Shown here one piece after another: positions 32,575-45,219 of a DNA stretch of 64,000 bases. Source of the DNA: Helicoverpa zea (lineage: Eukaryota > Arthropoda > Insecta > Lepidoptera > Noctuidae); assembly GCF_022581195.2 (NCBI RefSeq), contig NC_061473.1:9734001-9798000 (forward strand). Direction: 5' to 3'. Every line of letters begins with the position of its first letter. The first letter of the stretch is position 1. The notes beneath the pieces are model-generated. The model did not search any database. It saw only the letters and a program-made list of their open reading frames with translations, and was not told the DNA's origin. Position numbers and translations under genes: made by a program.

Positions 32575-33136
32575 GGATTGCAAAATATTAGTATTATTAA
32601 CTTTTCTGCAGCATGTGTTATATTGCTAAAAATATCTTCTACAAGAATTTCTACCATTAGCACCAGTATGACATTTTGTTTATCTCTTTTATCTTCGTGT
32701 TATGCATACGAAACAATCATATTTTCTTCAAATAAGCTGTTTTTTCATAACCTCTCATCTTTCATTCAATTTCCCTCAAATAAGATTTCGGCTTTCATAA
32801 ACATCCTATCATCTTGTTTTCGGTCTGACGGATATTTGGATATCTTCATCTTATAATAATTTTAAATTTCCCCTTTATAAACAAAGCTACTGGCGACAGG
32901 AAATCCTTTATTAATATTAAAACTTTTTTGTTTAAATATACAGTTTTCTTGTGTCATCTTATTCTGTCTTTACTTACTGTCGGTAAACACTCTTGACGAT
33001 ACATTAACTCTATTATTTCCAACTTGCTCTTGCTAGCGATTTCACCTATTTCCTCAAGAAAATATTTGACTTCTCGCACCCTGATTAAAAGAGCCTGTAT
33101 GCTTTTCATATGCTCAAAAGTGGAACAAACATCCAT
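32575..33136 (-). CDS. Weak candidate: two-exon - strand gene or decayed gene
   Basis: ATG at 33136 opens 53 codons (MDVCSTFEHMKSIQALLIRV ... YRQECLPT) that read like a charged, helical protein and end at ACA|GTAAGTAAAG near 32977. About 130 bases further the - strand shows TTATTATAAG before ATGAAGATATCC, and a second open piece, KISKYPSDRKQDDRMFMKAE, which stops after LFEGN. Beyond that stop the same frame keeps a protein-like character (ENMIVSYA, HEDKRDKQN) interrupted by stops. I do not recognise a family. It may be a real small gene, a pseudogene or chance. Confidence 0.25.
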
Positions 33137-33479
33137 ACATACAAACTTTACATTACAATTTTAGATGGCTTGTATCAGAAACCAAAAAAAACTTAAGGGT
33201 ACTTTTTAAACCCAGACATCTGTATCATTGATGAACAATCTAGGCCCATACATTCCTTGTTCACTCTAAATATTTATGAAGGCCTTGACGGACCAAACCT
33301 GTCCCCTTAAAGACCAATAAAATAAATCTGATATATCCTACTTCGCTTCCAGTCCGCATCCTATGCAGCATTGCATCCATCACGATGACAGCTTATGTGT
33401 AACGGATGACCATATCTTTAATGTGAGCGTTTTTGCCTGTTTGTACCATGGAGGAAGGTATGAGCGGAGATGCCTTAAG
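33137..33479. other. No gene seen
   Basis: Nothing recognised. Confidence 0.4.
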
Positions 33480-33625
33480 CAGGTAGGTCAGAGCTGCGGA
33501 ATTGTTTGAAAGAGTTATCATAGCCCTGGTACATAAGGGGCTTTAGAAGGAACATGGTGGGTTTTAGTCAGTAAGAGTCTGACACTCCCTCACGCTGCAC
33601 CCACGGCGTAAGGTTTGATGATTTT
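33480..33625 (+). repeat. Family D dispersed repeat
   Basis: It contains GAGTCTGACACTCCCTCACG and AGGTTTGATGATTTTC, the same family as 27890-28060 and 49140-49290. Confidence 0.6.
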
Positions 33626-34083
33626 CTATCAAAAAAAGGCAGTTCAGGCTCCTTCTTGTAGATCAAATAGGTGGGCGTGACCAAAACGATCACTTACGAG
33701 TGAGCTAACTAGGCGTTCGGGTTATTTGACACGTCTGTTTAAGATTTTTGGCTAGAAAAAAAATAGTGGGTTCCAAAGAAAACAGTAGCCCTCCTCATCC
33801 CCTGAACACACTTTTGGCGACGCTACTTTCTTATGTGATTTTCCGTTATGACATCTCTGCTCGTAATTTTGTTCGCCATGGTTTTACTTACTTGAGCAAG
33901 CTATCGAGGTTTATGTTCGGCACAGATAAAACCCGGCTATGGACAAGTTTAAAAACAAATAAATGTGTATTGGTCAGCCTTATTGATGGAGTTGCATCAT
34001 GTTTCGATGGACGGTGATGTGGTATTGAGATTTTCATGTCAATTTGTTAATTAACTCCGGATTTGTGTTTTTGCAACAAACAT
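33626..34083. other. Unassigned sequence with an 89-codon frame
   Basis: The + strand frame at 33748-34017 is long for this composition, but it has no motif and no clear start or splice context. Left unassigned. Confidence 0.35.
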
Positions 34084-34475
34084 ATGCTATAACAAAAAAA
34101 ATGATGATGTCCTCCTAACCGATTATCGGCTACGGCGGCTGTTCTCATGTAAGGAGATTAGCCAACTACGCAGGACATATTATAGTGCACGAGCATTTGC
34201 GCAGACACAGGTGCACTCACTATTCCTTAACTCTCATAGCCCGATGGGACGGTAATCCGGCACGACCGGAGAGAGATCAGGCGCAGGACCGACATTTACG
34301 TGCTCTCCGATGCACGGGTGTATCAATCACCAGCTTCCAGGCTCTGGGCTGCTTTGTGAAAGTCTTCTAAAACCCACAAAGCGATTTCGGCCCGACTCGG
34401 GAATCGAACCCGAGACCTCGTGCTCAGCAGTCGCACCTGCGACAGCTAGACCAACGATGCAGAGATGCTATAACA
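34084..34475 (-). repeat. Family C tRNA-headed SINE, full length, with 11-bp duplication
   Basis: The body (34095-34464) reads on the - strand from a tRNA-like head (TTGGTCTAGCTGTCGC as A-box region, GGTTCGATTCCC as B box) to a short GATGAT-type tail. ATGCTATAACA flanks it at 34084-34094 and 34465-34475. The head does not form an acceptor stem, so it is not a functional tRNA gene. Confidence 0.85.
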
Positions 34476-34489
34476 GTTAAGTAATATAA

Positions 34490-34521
34490 GAATTTACCAA
34501 GACCGTCGTCTTGGTAAATTC
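34490..34521. repeat. Perfect hairpin, 14-bp stem and 4-base loop
   Basis: GAATTTACCAAGAC, loop CGTC, then the exact complement GTCTTGGTAAATTC. It lies 15 bp beyond the SINE duplication. Confidence 0.9.
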
Positions 34522-35073
34522 AGCAAAGATTCGCGAATAGATCGATTCTGATGGATCTGCATAATTCTGGAACCGAAACTCGGGTGCGTCAAAATGAAGA
34601 CCTGTTGATGTAACAAATGTTCATGTGATAAAACAAACGACTATTAGAGGACAACAAACTAATGCTATTTGTAGTATTTAAAACCGTCTTGTATATAATC
34701 AACTAAAGGAAAATGACATAGCTTATACTAAACATAAACATAACATAATAACAAATATGCTTATAACATGTCCATCTTAAAGACGATTTTTTTAAACTTC
34801 TGCTTATCTCTTTTGTCCATAAGGCCTTATTGTAACCTATACTCAAGTATATCTCCATAGGCACCCATTTAGCAATGCCCCTTGATCAATAAAAACAGCG
34901 GGACGTACAGAATGTGTTCTGTCTTCGTCTGCGCACGCGCATAAATCAAGTCGCGTGCGTTGATGTCGTTAGCCAGCTTATAGTAAAAGTTTTATACCGA
35001 AGAGATTCTTATGTATTTCTCTATTTTATTGTGATCTTTTGCTTTTAGTTTTATAGAAAAGACTTCTTCGTAA
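34522..35073. other. No gene seen
   Basis: A CpG-rich word (CTGCGCACGCGCATAAATC) lies at about 34930. Nothing else recognised. Confidence 0.4.
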
Positions 35074-35221
35074 AGTCTTACCATCGTACCACAAAATGTC
35101 TGTTGAACATTTGTCTAGAGGTACAAAAATTTCAGATTATGACGTTGAAATAAGGTCCGTTTTGCAGTCACACTTTTATTAGACAAGTGTTCAACAGATG
35201 TTTAAGTTTTTGTAGTAAGGC
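35074..35221. mobile_element. Family E foldback MITE
   Basis: The left end CTTACCATCGTACCACAAAA and right end TTTTTGTAGTAAGGC are the ragged inverted ends of a roughly 145-bp family whose best copy is at 61320-61465. Confidence 0.65.
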
Positions 35222-35223
35222 TG

Positions 35224-37157
35224 TTAGTTTTTACTATTATGTTTAACAAGTTATTTCCCGTGCTTTTGCTCACGTGTCGTTAAGAAAATGATTGATGTAT
35301 GTATGGCATTTCTCAGGGTTTATTCTATCGTTGTAGTGTTAGTCATTCAAGAGTTTATTACTATAATATCTTATTGATCGTAAGAGCTATTGATTGCTTC
35401 TGAGTCTTGTATTTTGTTAATAAGTTTGATGGCATTCTTGGTTTTTCCATGAGGAATTCCAAAGCAAATAACAGGAATTTGGACTTGCGCCCAGTCGATA
35501 TATCGATGAAGATAATATCTTTATGTATAGCCATCGATATATATGTACTACGTACTAGATAGAACGTTCCGAACAAAAAGCTTACCACACTGAACTGCAG
35601 TGCAGACTATGCAGTGCCCAAAATGGCAAATCAGAGCGATTTTGACACCTGCGTCAGATGGATGTCTATGAAACGACAATTATAAAATAGAAAATACATA
35701 TCAAGGTATAAACTTACACATATAAACTAATTCGAGAGTCAAGTTAGTAAAATTACACGCTGTTCATGCTATTACAACGCTTGTATATCATACTTTTCAT
35801 TTATAATTCAATTTTACAAATATGCATTAATTTGTTCCCGCCCGCCATCTTAAATTATGGATTAAGAAAATCGTGCAGAAACAGATGTGCCATAAAACTG
35901 GCAGTAGGTAAAATATCAATGAAAACAGACTTCACTTTGTCATGGTATGTTCTTACTTTCAAGAAAAAATAATTAAATTCGCGAAAATTTGTGATAGCCC
36001 TCTTAAGAAAAAAAAACATCGTAATTAATATTAAAAACCCTAAAAATAAGTTCCTGGTTTTAATATATTACATGATTTTGCATTCAATTAGATATAAATA
36101 AACTTTTCGATATATTACATGATTTTGAATTCACTTAGATATAAACTTTTTGAGTAATGAAAAATGTAGGCAAAATACGAGCGACACTTCTGCAATTAAC
36201 ATCAATGAGGATGACTACATGTCACAATACGTCATCGAGATGTCAACAGACGACATAAGCGGGTAAATTATTTGTATGGATGTTCTTGTCTATCGCTAGA
36301 ATATATGTCAATGTGTATAGCTATAAATATTGCCATAATTTGACACATTCCAATGCATTTTTCACACTCACCCCATAACAGAGGAATTTTACAAAAAAAT
36401 ACCTCGTCATAGGTATTATGTCTAACATGCTCTCATGTCCCATGTGATAGAGACATAGAGCAGCGACAAAGCTATATAGAGCTATAAATATCCCCTATTA
36501 GCTATAACATTGTGGTAGTTGCCTCGGGGACACGATGTTGCATTTCCTGCCGATATAAATAAATACCTGGTGGGTTTGTGAAACCTGTGGAGTGGTCAGT
36601 TGACATTATTTTTACTGCAATAAAAAATATAAATATGTAGCTCTGGTAGTTTTATAGTATACCAGCAACTTATATTAATAACACGTTTAATATCTATCTA
36701 TAGTCACTGAAAACCTCGCTGAAAATATGTTTTGAACCATATACCACATGAACCAGTAGGTAGAATTCCTTTATGGTTCTGAGGAACACACATTACATAA
36801 ACTGATTATGAAACACGAAGCTCATCTTCATTACTTATATTCTCTTCCTATCCTATCAAACATCTTTTAATGCTTAGCACATAACACTTCATAATCAACA
36901 AACATTATTTATAAATAAATACATACATATTATATCTATCACAAAAGTTTACATAAAAACATATCTGTGAAGTCTCCACAGTTTTGCTGTTCGTCTCAGG
37001 TCGTCGCTCTACACTCGGTTGCATAATAATGTCCTCAAGTGTAGGGTCACTACGCAGGATGTCTGGCTGGGAAATTGTACTGGTTTTTATACGTCACAGT
37101 TGAGGTCACAACACTATAATACTTACAGTTGATTATTGAGAAGTTTTCTACCTATAA
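35224..37157. other. No gene seen
   Basis: AT-rich. A roughly 40-bp imperfect direct duplication, ATATATTACATGATTTTG, lies at about 36063 and 36111. The frames at 35361 and 35766 are unsupported. Confidence 0.45.
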
Positions 37158-37445
37158 TATCATCATCTGCATCTGCCTAACCTTTATCCAACTGTGTTGG
37201 GGTCGATTTTCAATCTCCCCCGACAAAACTGAGTAGCATTGTTTAACATGCCTATCTGACCTGAACGCTGTAACCCGGGTAACCGGATACCACTTCGCAA
37301 GACTGGCCGTCACAATTTCTGGCTTCTACATGTAACGACTGCCAAAGATATTCAAATGACTTATGAATCACAGAGGAACCCGTCATGAAAAGATGGTCAC
37401 GTATCTACGGAAGCACTGAGGTTTGCAACCTAATGATCGATCGAC
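37158..37445 (-). repeat. Family A SINE, diverged
   Basis: ATCATCATCTGCATC tail side, then GTGTTGGGGTCGA and TAACGACTGCCAAAGATATT. Several indels relative to the copy at 293. Confidence 0.65.
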
Positions 37446-37504
37446 CTGTGTATCTGTTTCTCAGCCATGAAATCCTTATTTGTGACAACTATACAATGGC
37501 CGAT

Positions 37505-37890
37505 ATATACATATCGCCTCGGTGGTCTAGCTATCGCAAGCGTGGCTGCTGAGCACAAGGTCTCGGGTACAATTGCCGGGTCGGGCCGAAATCGCTTTGT
37601 GGGTTTTAGAAGACTTTCACAAAGCAGCCCGGAGTCTGGAAGTTGGTGATTGATTTAACTGTGCATCGGAGAGCACGTAAATGTCGGTCCTGCGCCTGAT
37701 CTCTCTCCGGTCGTGTCGGATTGCCGTCCCATCGGGCTATGAGAGTGAAGGAATAGTGAGTGCACCTGTGTCCAAGCAAATGGTCGACAGTGGTTGTGCA
37801 CTATAATATGTCCTGCGCGGTTGGCTAATCTCCTTACATGAGAACAGCAGCCGTAGCCGATAATCGGTTAGGAAGACATCATATACATAT
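37505..37890 (+). repeat. Family C tRNA-headed SINE, full length, with 10-bp duplication
   Basis: The body (37515-37880) starts CGCCTCGGTGGTCTAGC and ends AGGAAGACATC. ATATACATAT flanks both sides (37505-37514 and 37881-37890). It is complete and in the opposite orientation to 34095-34464. Confidence 0.85.
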
Positions 37891-39927
37891 ATGAGAACTG
37901 AATCAAATAACAAAAACTGTTCTCACTTACATTAGACCATCCCACATAGCCTGATTGCATCCACATTCTCATGACGTATACAATTTCAAATAAATTCAAC
38001 ATTTAATGGCAAAAAACATCTTAGTTTCCTGGTGCACAAATGCATCGAAACAATAGCTGTTGCTTGTAAAATGAGCTGAATGCAATTCGAACTAACTGCA
38101 CATTGTGCTGCATACAATGGCGCGGTGCGATGAGGATGCATTGAGCTATCAAAATGCAATGAAAACAAATGATGTATTGGAAATTAGTGCGATATTAATT
38201 GTTGGGTGATAAAGTATGAAAATAGAGTTAGATTTTATTAGGTGGAAACGATTTTTCATTGATATACACACTTCGGGCAGTCAACTTTCTTGGCTTTTAT
38301 CAGTAAAAGTTTGACACAACCTTATAAGGTACCCACAGCGAATTTGATGATTCACAAGCATCATGAACTAAAAAATGCCTACCTAAACCTGCCTGCCTGA
38401 ACTAAACTAGCTAACTGGTTTATGCTTTACACCACAGCTTAAACTAAAATACGCTGCAGAAGATAGACGATGGTATTCACTTAATTCCCCTTCATGGTAA
38501 CCCTAGAAGCCAGACCATGGCAGTCACTGGAGCGATTTACGACCGTCCAGTAACGTGTTCGTAATATTATGAAATATCTATAAATACCGCCTCCCTGTAT
38601 TGACAGATTAAACGTATGACGATACTTTTCTTTTGTATGTATTCGAAGACATACATTTGTATGAAGATTCTATGGGGGGTTTTCGCCTTTGATAGCGAGC
38701 TGAATTTCAGCTGAATTTCAGCCGCTATGTAAAAGACTAACATAATAACATTCCACAAAAACATACAGTCAAAACATGTCAAGTCTCTGTATGCAGTCTT
38801 TCCATGCATCGTATAAAGTATTGGGGTGTTATAAGAGTTCTATTCGACTTATTTAGTAATTTTAATCACTGTTTAGTAATTTTGTCAATAGTTTTCTGCT
38901 GCGATTTTTTATACATTTTCCGGTCATTCTTCCCTCCGTGAGATTTCTATGACTATAAGAACAATTAATTTATCTCACAACAGTATACTTTTACTTCTCA
39001 AATTAAGCACAGATCATAAAGGCAGATCGTATACAAGAAAATTATGAATGTACTATAAAAGTGTTGCTTCTGAAGAAAACCGGTCAGTATACCTATGGAG
39101 TTCAGTCGCCATAGATCATTATTAACTAGAACTATTACCATTATTATTTATTGCCATTATTATGGAATGACAACAGTCATTATTATGAAATAAGGATTTT
39201 CACTTGAGAGGAATCTTACTCATATGTAAAGCCTTTTCCCAACTGAGTTGAATGATCTGAACTTCAAATGGCTAATTCCTTGATTTTAGGAAGTTCTCGT
39301 TTGCGTAATTTGATTATGTTACCTACATGAAATAGACTATTGTAATCAATGTGTTTTACTTATGGGCATAGGTATTACAAAGAAACATTGCATAGTGATT
39401 TTGTTACCTTACGATAAATCTGAATCCACTGAACCGATGTTGAAAAATATTTTTTTACCAATAAAAATCCTTGTTTTTTACTTTCATAATACCTACGCTA
39501 AAAAAAATTATACACAGGGACTGGAAATTGTTTTCTCGGGACGTGGTAGTAAAATAAATTAAGTTTTACACTTGAGAGCATCGAATTTGGGTCACTAACA
39601 CGAGTGGCTTCGAAAATTAGAAGTGTATGATTATTGTGTAAAATTACGCTAATTATTTAATGATAAACAAGCAAATAAATAATGATACATAAGTTATTGC
39701 TTTTGAGTAACTCGTAATAACACAAAACAGAAGTATTACCTAAGCAATCATAATTTTGATCACATTGAAATATTTTGTCACCGGATTTTGACCCGGATTT
39801 TTTTCACACAAGTGTAATACACCTAAAAGACAAATAAAAAGACCCTCCTTTTTGAAGTCGGTTAACAACTTGATAATACGTCAGATTATATGATGACAAA
39901 CGTACATAATAATGCATTTTAGCTTTA
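37891..39927. other. No gene seen
   Basis: AT-rich. A short direct repeat, GCTGAATTTCA, occurs at 38699 and 38710. The frames at 37986, 38567 and 39362 have no motif. Confidence 0.45.
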
Positions 39928-39930
39928 TTA

Positions 39931-40331
39931 GGGTGCGTCCACATCTGGCGAATGCGCCGCGAATGCGCAGCACGCGAGCCGATCGCGAGCTGTTCGCGAG
40001 CTGCGCGCGTGCATTTTTGTTCGTGCGCCGCTTCTGCGCCGCCCGCGCGCAGCTCGCGCGCGACCTAAGCGCCGCACGCGAGCGGCGCGCAGGCGGCGCG
40101 CGACGTCTGCCATCTTCGATAGTACTGAGCCAATATACGGAACTGTAAGGGCGAGAACTGATTGCGCGCAGATCGCGCGCCGCTCGCGCGCTCTATACGA
40201 GCCTTGCGTGAGTTGCGCTAAAGAGGCGCACCGAACTATTGCAGTGACTGCACGCGCGCAGCTCGCGGACAGCTCGCGATCGGCTCGCGTGCTGCGCATT
40301 CGCGGCGCATTCGCCAGATGTGGACGCACCC
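39931..40331 (-). mobile_element. GC-rich 401-bp MITE, copy 2 (inverted)
   Basis: It has the same length and ends as copy 1, flanked by TTA at 39928-39930 and 40332-40334. Compared with the reverse complement of copy 1 I find one difference (TGTTCGCG here, TGTCCGCG there). Confidence 0.9.
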
Positions 40332-40334
40332 TTA

Positions 40335-40970
40335 GACCGAGTCACACTGAGGAATTTAAACATCCGCGTACATAACAGATTGAAACAAAGAAATAGCATT
40401 AATGGATACGCAAAGATATATGATTACTGCTATCTCGAAAGGTAGGTGTTTTGGATCATAATCAGAAATTTATTTTCTACTAGCTTCTGCCAACGTAGCT
40501 GTTTCCTCAAGGCCCGTAGAACTACTTGACGCGTCCGGATTAAAATAAGCCTTATAGCCTTCCTCGATAACCGGGCGATAAAACACTGAAAGAATTTTTC
40601 AATTTGGTCTAGAAGTAGTTAGGTTGGTCTTAGATGAGGGTATGCAAGGAAACAAACTGTTCAGTTTTTGTCATATTTGTAGGTATTGACATACCTAAGT
40701 AGTTCTTAGCCACTATGATATTATCAGGTGCCAAAATAAATTGGTCTTGCCATTATATACTCTCTTTATAATGATGAAAGACAGCCACTTGACATAAAAT
40801 CATATTTTGACATCCAATAGATTCAAATGATTATAATTTTATTAACTTAAACTAGTTTAATATGGCGGCTTCCGAATATATTACATCAAATTAAATTATT
40901 CCATAAATCTGTCAATATATTGAAACTTTATGATATATTGGACAGCCTACCTGCGGTTGCGTTGCCGATA
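40335..40970. repeat. Family B piece and unassigned sequence
   Basis: A diverged family B copy runs from about 40485 (TTCTGCCAACGTAGCTGTTTC) to 40620. No gene. Confidence 0.45.
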
Positions 40971-40971
40971 C

Positions 40972-41086
40972 AAAAATGAAAAATTATCACCATCATGTAG
41001 TCTGACTGGATGCAGCTGAGTGCCAGTGTTTAACATGAAGCGACTGCCAATCTGACCTCCTCAACCCAGTTACCTAAAAATGAAAA
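40972..41086 (-). repeat. Family A SINE fragment with 11-bp duplication
   Basis: The insert 40983-41075 is bounded by AAAAATGAAAA at 40972-40982 and 41076-41086. Only an internal-to-tail part is present. Confidence 0.75.
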
Positions 41087-43163
41087 CTGATATTTGGTAT
41101 ATTTCAGTTTTAGATGGCCCATTTATAGGGGAAGGCTATAGGCTACTTTTCTTATGGATCCGTTTAGTAGTTACCATGGGACGCAAGTGAAACCACTGGC
41201 AGAAGCTAGTTAATCTATATAACATCAAATACCTTCAAAGTGCTATAATGAACGAATAAAATTAACTGTCACTTTTATCATAATTAAAGTAAATATCTAA
41301 TTAACGTGTAAACAATAATTAGTTAGTCACACCGCCATAACATAGCAAGTTTCTCTCGTAAATTAACCATAGATTAAGATAAGTTCAAGTAAAACTTAGT
41401 TAACTTAGCTTCATGGTCTAAGTCTCTAACATGGCGGAATTAAAAAATATAAGTAGTTGTTGTCATGAGAAAGTTGTTTTAAAAAAGGTTTTGAAAATTG
41501 AATTTTGAAAAAACTATGAATTTTGCATCCTTATTTTAATAATTATGATATGAAATACTAATTAGTAGATTTTCAAATATGTATTGAAATTTATAAAAAC
41601 ATCAATTTTGGGCAATAAATACCTATAAAAACTTGTCTTTAATATAAGCTTAAAATATGATATGTATAAAGTTTTAAATCAATACTAAACTTTCATATTT
41701 AGTAAATAAACCTTTCAAATTTAAAATATACAGTCGATAACAGAAAGAAGCTTACCTGATATTCAAGGATGGTGATAAGGCTTTATTATAAGTTACCTAC
41801 CCAATATAGTCAAAGTTTAACTTGTGACGTCAGACCGCCTAAAACGATCGCTAACATGAGTTATTCTGAATATTTTTGTATATTTTAATACCTGCACTAC
41901 AACAACAACAAAATAGAACTTACAATTAAAACACATATCATAAAACACGAGTGTAGTACAAAATTGTGTATTTCCCGTAAATAATTTATTTTAATGAAAG
42001 CATTCACCTAAAATTTTAATAAAACTTAATTAAACAACAACTTAGCTATCGTTTTTTTAGAAAGAATACACTTTTAATTTATCCTTTTCAATACTAGAAT
42101 CTTCATTATCAATAAACCAGCTGATTTATTCACAATTTTCAACAATAAACAGGCCACATTATAACAGAAACCCCATACCAATAAAAGGTATATAATAAGC
42201 GAATATTAAAGTTAACTTATAGCGTCGAAAGAGAAAGGTGGCATCGAGAGACGGACCGAATTCCGGCGCCGTTAACAGAGCGTGACCGAGTTGTTACCTT
42301 AACTTTAACTTGTAGGGTTAAAATGTTCAGTTGTTATAAGGGACGAGTCTGTTTTCTTTAAAATATTCCTATAAATGTATTAAGTTTAGTATAGAAACGG
42401 TTCGTCAAACTATACAGACAGAATTATGTTGTTGGGGACTTTGTTGCGTCATTTCTTCTTCTCAGCAAAAACATATAGGAAGTGGTGAAGGGTGGAAGTT
42501 TTTGGCAGCCCTAAAAACGTTGTTCAAAAAAGCCTTCGTCTTTTGTGTCTTTCAATAAAGGTGCTGCTTTTCAGCCCAATTTGAATGAATTACTTTTTGT
42601 GTTTAGAGCCAAATAGAACCCCATACTATCATATTTCGGCCGCACCATGTGCAGAGGCGGCTAAAACTTCGGAAACTGATTGTAGTTAGAAACACCGGCA
42701 CACGATCGCGCGGTCGGAAGATGGTGACTCTGCCATAGACCAAAACTGTGACCCAGAAACCGTTTTTGTTTATCAAACAATATTTGACGTAATTACCAAA
42801 ACATTGACAAACAACAATAGGCCGTATTATGACTTATGATTCAATATGATCTAATCTGGTTATAGGCTCCTATTTTTTTGGCCCGACTGGAGTTTGCTGA
42901 CTCTTTTTAACTCTCGCGTGGAACAACCCTGTTGTCGCCTAGGAGACGGAAGGACGATGAGCCATCAGAAGGCCTCCTAACATTGGGTATTCTACTATGT
43001 GCTAGTTAAATATTTAATGATGAGTCATAGAAGTGATGATAGAACCAGTTTTGAAAATCATCTTGTTCTACTTAACAAATAGTATCTTTTACGGTTAAGT
43101 CACACTTATAACATACCTACTTATCAACCTATTAACATAATCGAGTGACATAAGATTTGGGTT
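41087..43163. other. No gene; family B piece and a CpG-rich patch
   Basis: A family B relic lies at 41110-41215 (GGGACGCAAGTGAAACCACTG end). A GC-rich patch at 42225-42300 (GAATTCCGGCGCCG) sits between imperfect TTAAAGTTAAC and TTAACTTTAAC words. Nothing codes. Confidence 0.4.
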
Positions 43164-43390
43164 AAGAAACTTTCAGAAAGCTGCCAGGAGCATGGAATTT
43201 GGTGGTGATACACCTGTGCATCGGAAAGCCCGTAAATGTTGGTCCTGCGCCTGATCTCTTTCCGGTCGTGTCGGATTGCCGTCCCAACGCAAGCAGAGAG
43301 TGAGGGAATAGTGAGTGCACCTGTGTCTGCGCAAATGCTTGTGCACTATAATATGTCTTGCGCAGCTGGCTGATCTCCTTCAAGAGCAGG
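43164..43390 (+). repeat. Family C SINE, 5'-truncated
   Basis: It lacks the tRNA head and matches 37660-37870, from CTTTCAGAAAGCTGCC to GCTGATCTCCTTCAAGAGCA. The 73-aa - strand frame is part of it. Confidence 0.75.
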
Positions 43391-44289
43391 ATTCAGAACA
43401 TCCTTGAATGAAATTAAATTATAGAATTGTTTGTTACGAATTTTGATAAAACTTGTTCAGACGTGTTTGTATGATTGAGTAATAGGAAAAAGATACCAAA
43501 AAACTTTCACATCTATAAATAAGATTTGACTAAGTGCAAACTTCTAGAATTCTAGAAATGCATTTTGGCTAATATGATGCAAACATCAGGGCTTTGACTT
43601 TATAATGTTTTGCTAACTTACTTAATTTCACATTTGTTTCTTAATTACATTGATTGCTTAAGCTTTAGATCCTAAAAAAGCTGTTTGAAATCATGATTTT
43701 TTCATAATTAGATATGAGATATTTTACGTAAGGTGGTGACAAAACAAACATTAATTGAGAATTTCCTCTTTTTTGAGAAGTCGGTTGATAAAATTCATGA
43801 AATGAAACGGGGTTCTGAAGGCACAGCAACTTTACTTAATGAGTTTATGACTGTAAAAAATAAAATAAATTAGGTGTACCTATACCTATTGCGTTTAGTT
43901 TGCTAAATGACTTTCATCTTTGTAGGTATGTCACTTTATAAGGAAGGTTACCCTTTTTTACAGTCGAATAACCAATTGTAAAACCAACCAAGTGACCAAT
44001 ACTTAACTGCTATAAAGAACTGTATTGTATTGACTATAACCGCGACTAGATTGACCGGTGAAAGTAAGGAAATGACTGGACACTCGTTATGACATATTTC
44101 ATTAGTTACGTTCCTAGCGACGCTTCCATTCTACATGTGTTGTTCATCGACTGTCTTGTGTTGCTCAACTGTTATACCTATTACATCAGTATTATTATAC
44201 TGTAGTCCTATTCGTCTCGAGGTTTTACCCCCATACCGAAGGAAAACAATGCCTATAGCATTCCTTGCTTTTAACAACGCTTACCCTTA
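43391..44289. other. No gene seen
   Basis: Nothing recognised. Confidence 0.45.
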
Positions 44290-44455
44290 TCATCATCTGC
44301 CTATCTTTACCCAGCTTTGTATATTGTGGTCTAACTGGATGCAGCCGAGTACCAGTGTTAAACAAGGACCAACTGCCTATCTGACTTCAGCCGAGTTACC
44401 CGGGCATCCCAATACCCCTTGGTTAGACCGGTGTCAGATTTACTGGCTTTACCAC
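44290..44455 (-). repeat. Family A SINE
   Basis: TCATCATCTGCCTATC tail side through CCCCTTGGTTAGACCGGTGT. The 118-aa + strand frame across it is not a gene. Confidence 0.7.
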
Positions 44456-45219
44456 AGGGGCCTTTTTCGTGAATATTTTCTCTCTTTATAAGCATAGGTG
44501 ATAAATCCAGAGTTTCTTATAGGTAACTTATATGCTTTTCTCCAACATATTATAAATTGAGTGCTTATGACAAAAGGTCATAAACTAACTCTCACTGGCT
44601 GAGAAAGTAAATGCGTATTGTTTGGAAGTCTCGTGATTTGACAATGTTGAATGTCACGATAAAATACCTCTAACTTTTGATAGAAACTGGTTAAAATTAT
44701 TCAGGTACCTAAACTACGTAGAATAAATAAATAATCTTCTAATTCTTGTTATCATTGTTAACAGTATTTTTAAATTAACAAGTTTGCCCTAAAATAAACA
44801 TTAACCGTCTTACCACAAAAACTTTTAAACGTCAGTTTAAGACTTGTCTAAAAAAATGACAGATTATGACGTTGACATCATCGAGCTTAGAATTATAAGG
44901 AGACGCCGTTTTGATATTGACGTATCTATAGTTATATAAATATGAAACAAACTATGCAACATAGTTCTGTCTCACTCTTTCTAAGCAGATAAGTGTATTT
45001 GAAAACAGGGACAACAATATTTTTGTGATTGCGTAAAATGGTGACATTTACTTTTGAAATCCTCCTGTTTGTAGGTGCGTGCCATATCTGGCCATATATG
45101 TCATGGTAGTTGTGCTGTCAAATAGGTGCTCTTCGTGACTTATTTTTGCTATTTTATAGAATATCACTCGTGTTTACTTTTAAGACTTTACTATTTCAAT
45201 AGTGAAATAATCAAAGAAT
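44456..45219. other. Upstream region of the THAP exon with a half MITE
   Basis: At 44805-44895 lies the left half of family E (CTTACCACAAAAACTTTTAA). No other feature. The 100 bp before 45220 is AT-rich without a clear TATA box. Confidence 0.45.

Noticed and set aside
34384..34461. Possible tRNA gene
   Set aside because: A B box and an A-box-like region are present, but the acceptor stem does not pair and the sequence continues into a 370-bp SINE with target duplications.
44135..44491. 118-aa + strand frame as a gene
   Set aside because: Most of it is a family A SINE in reverse.
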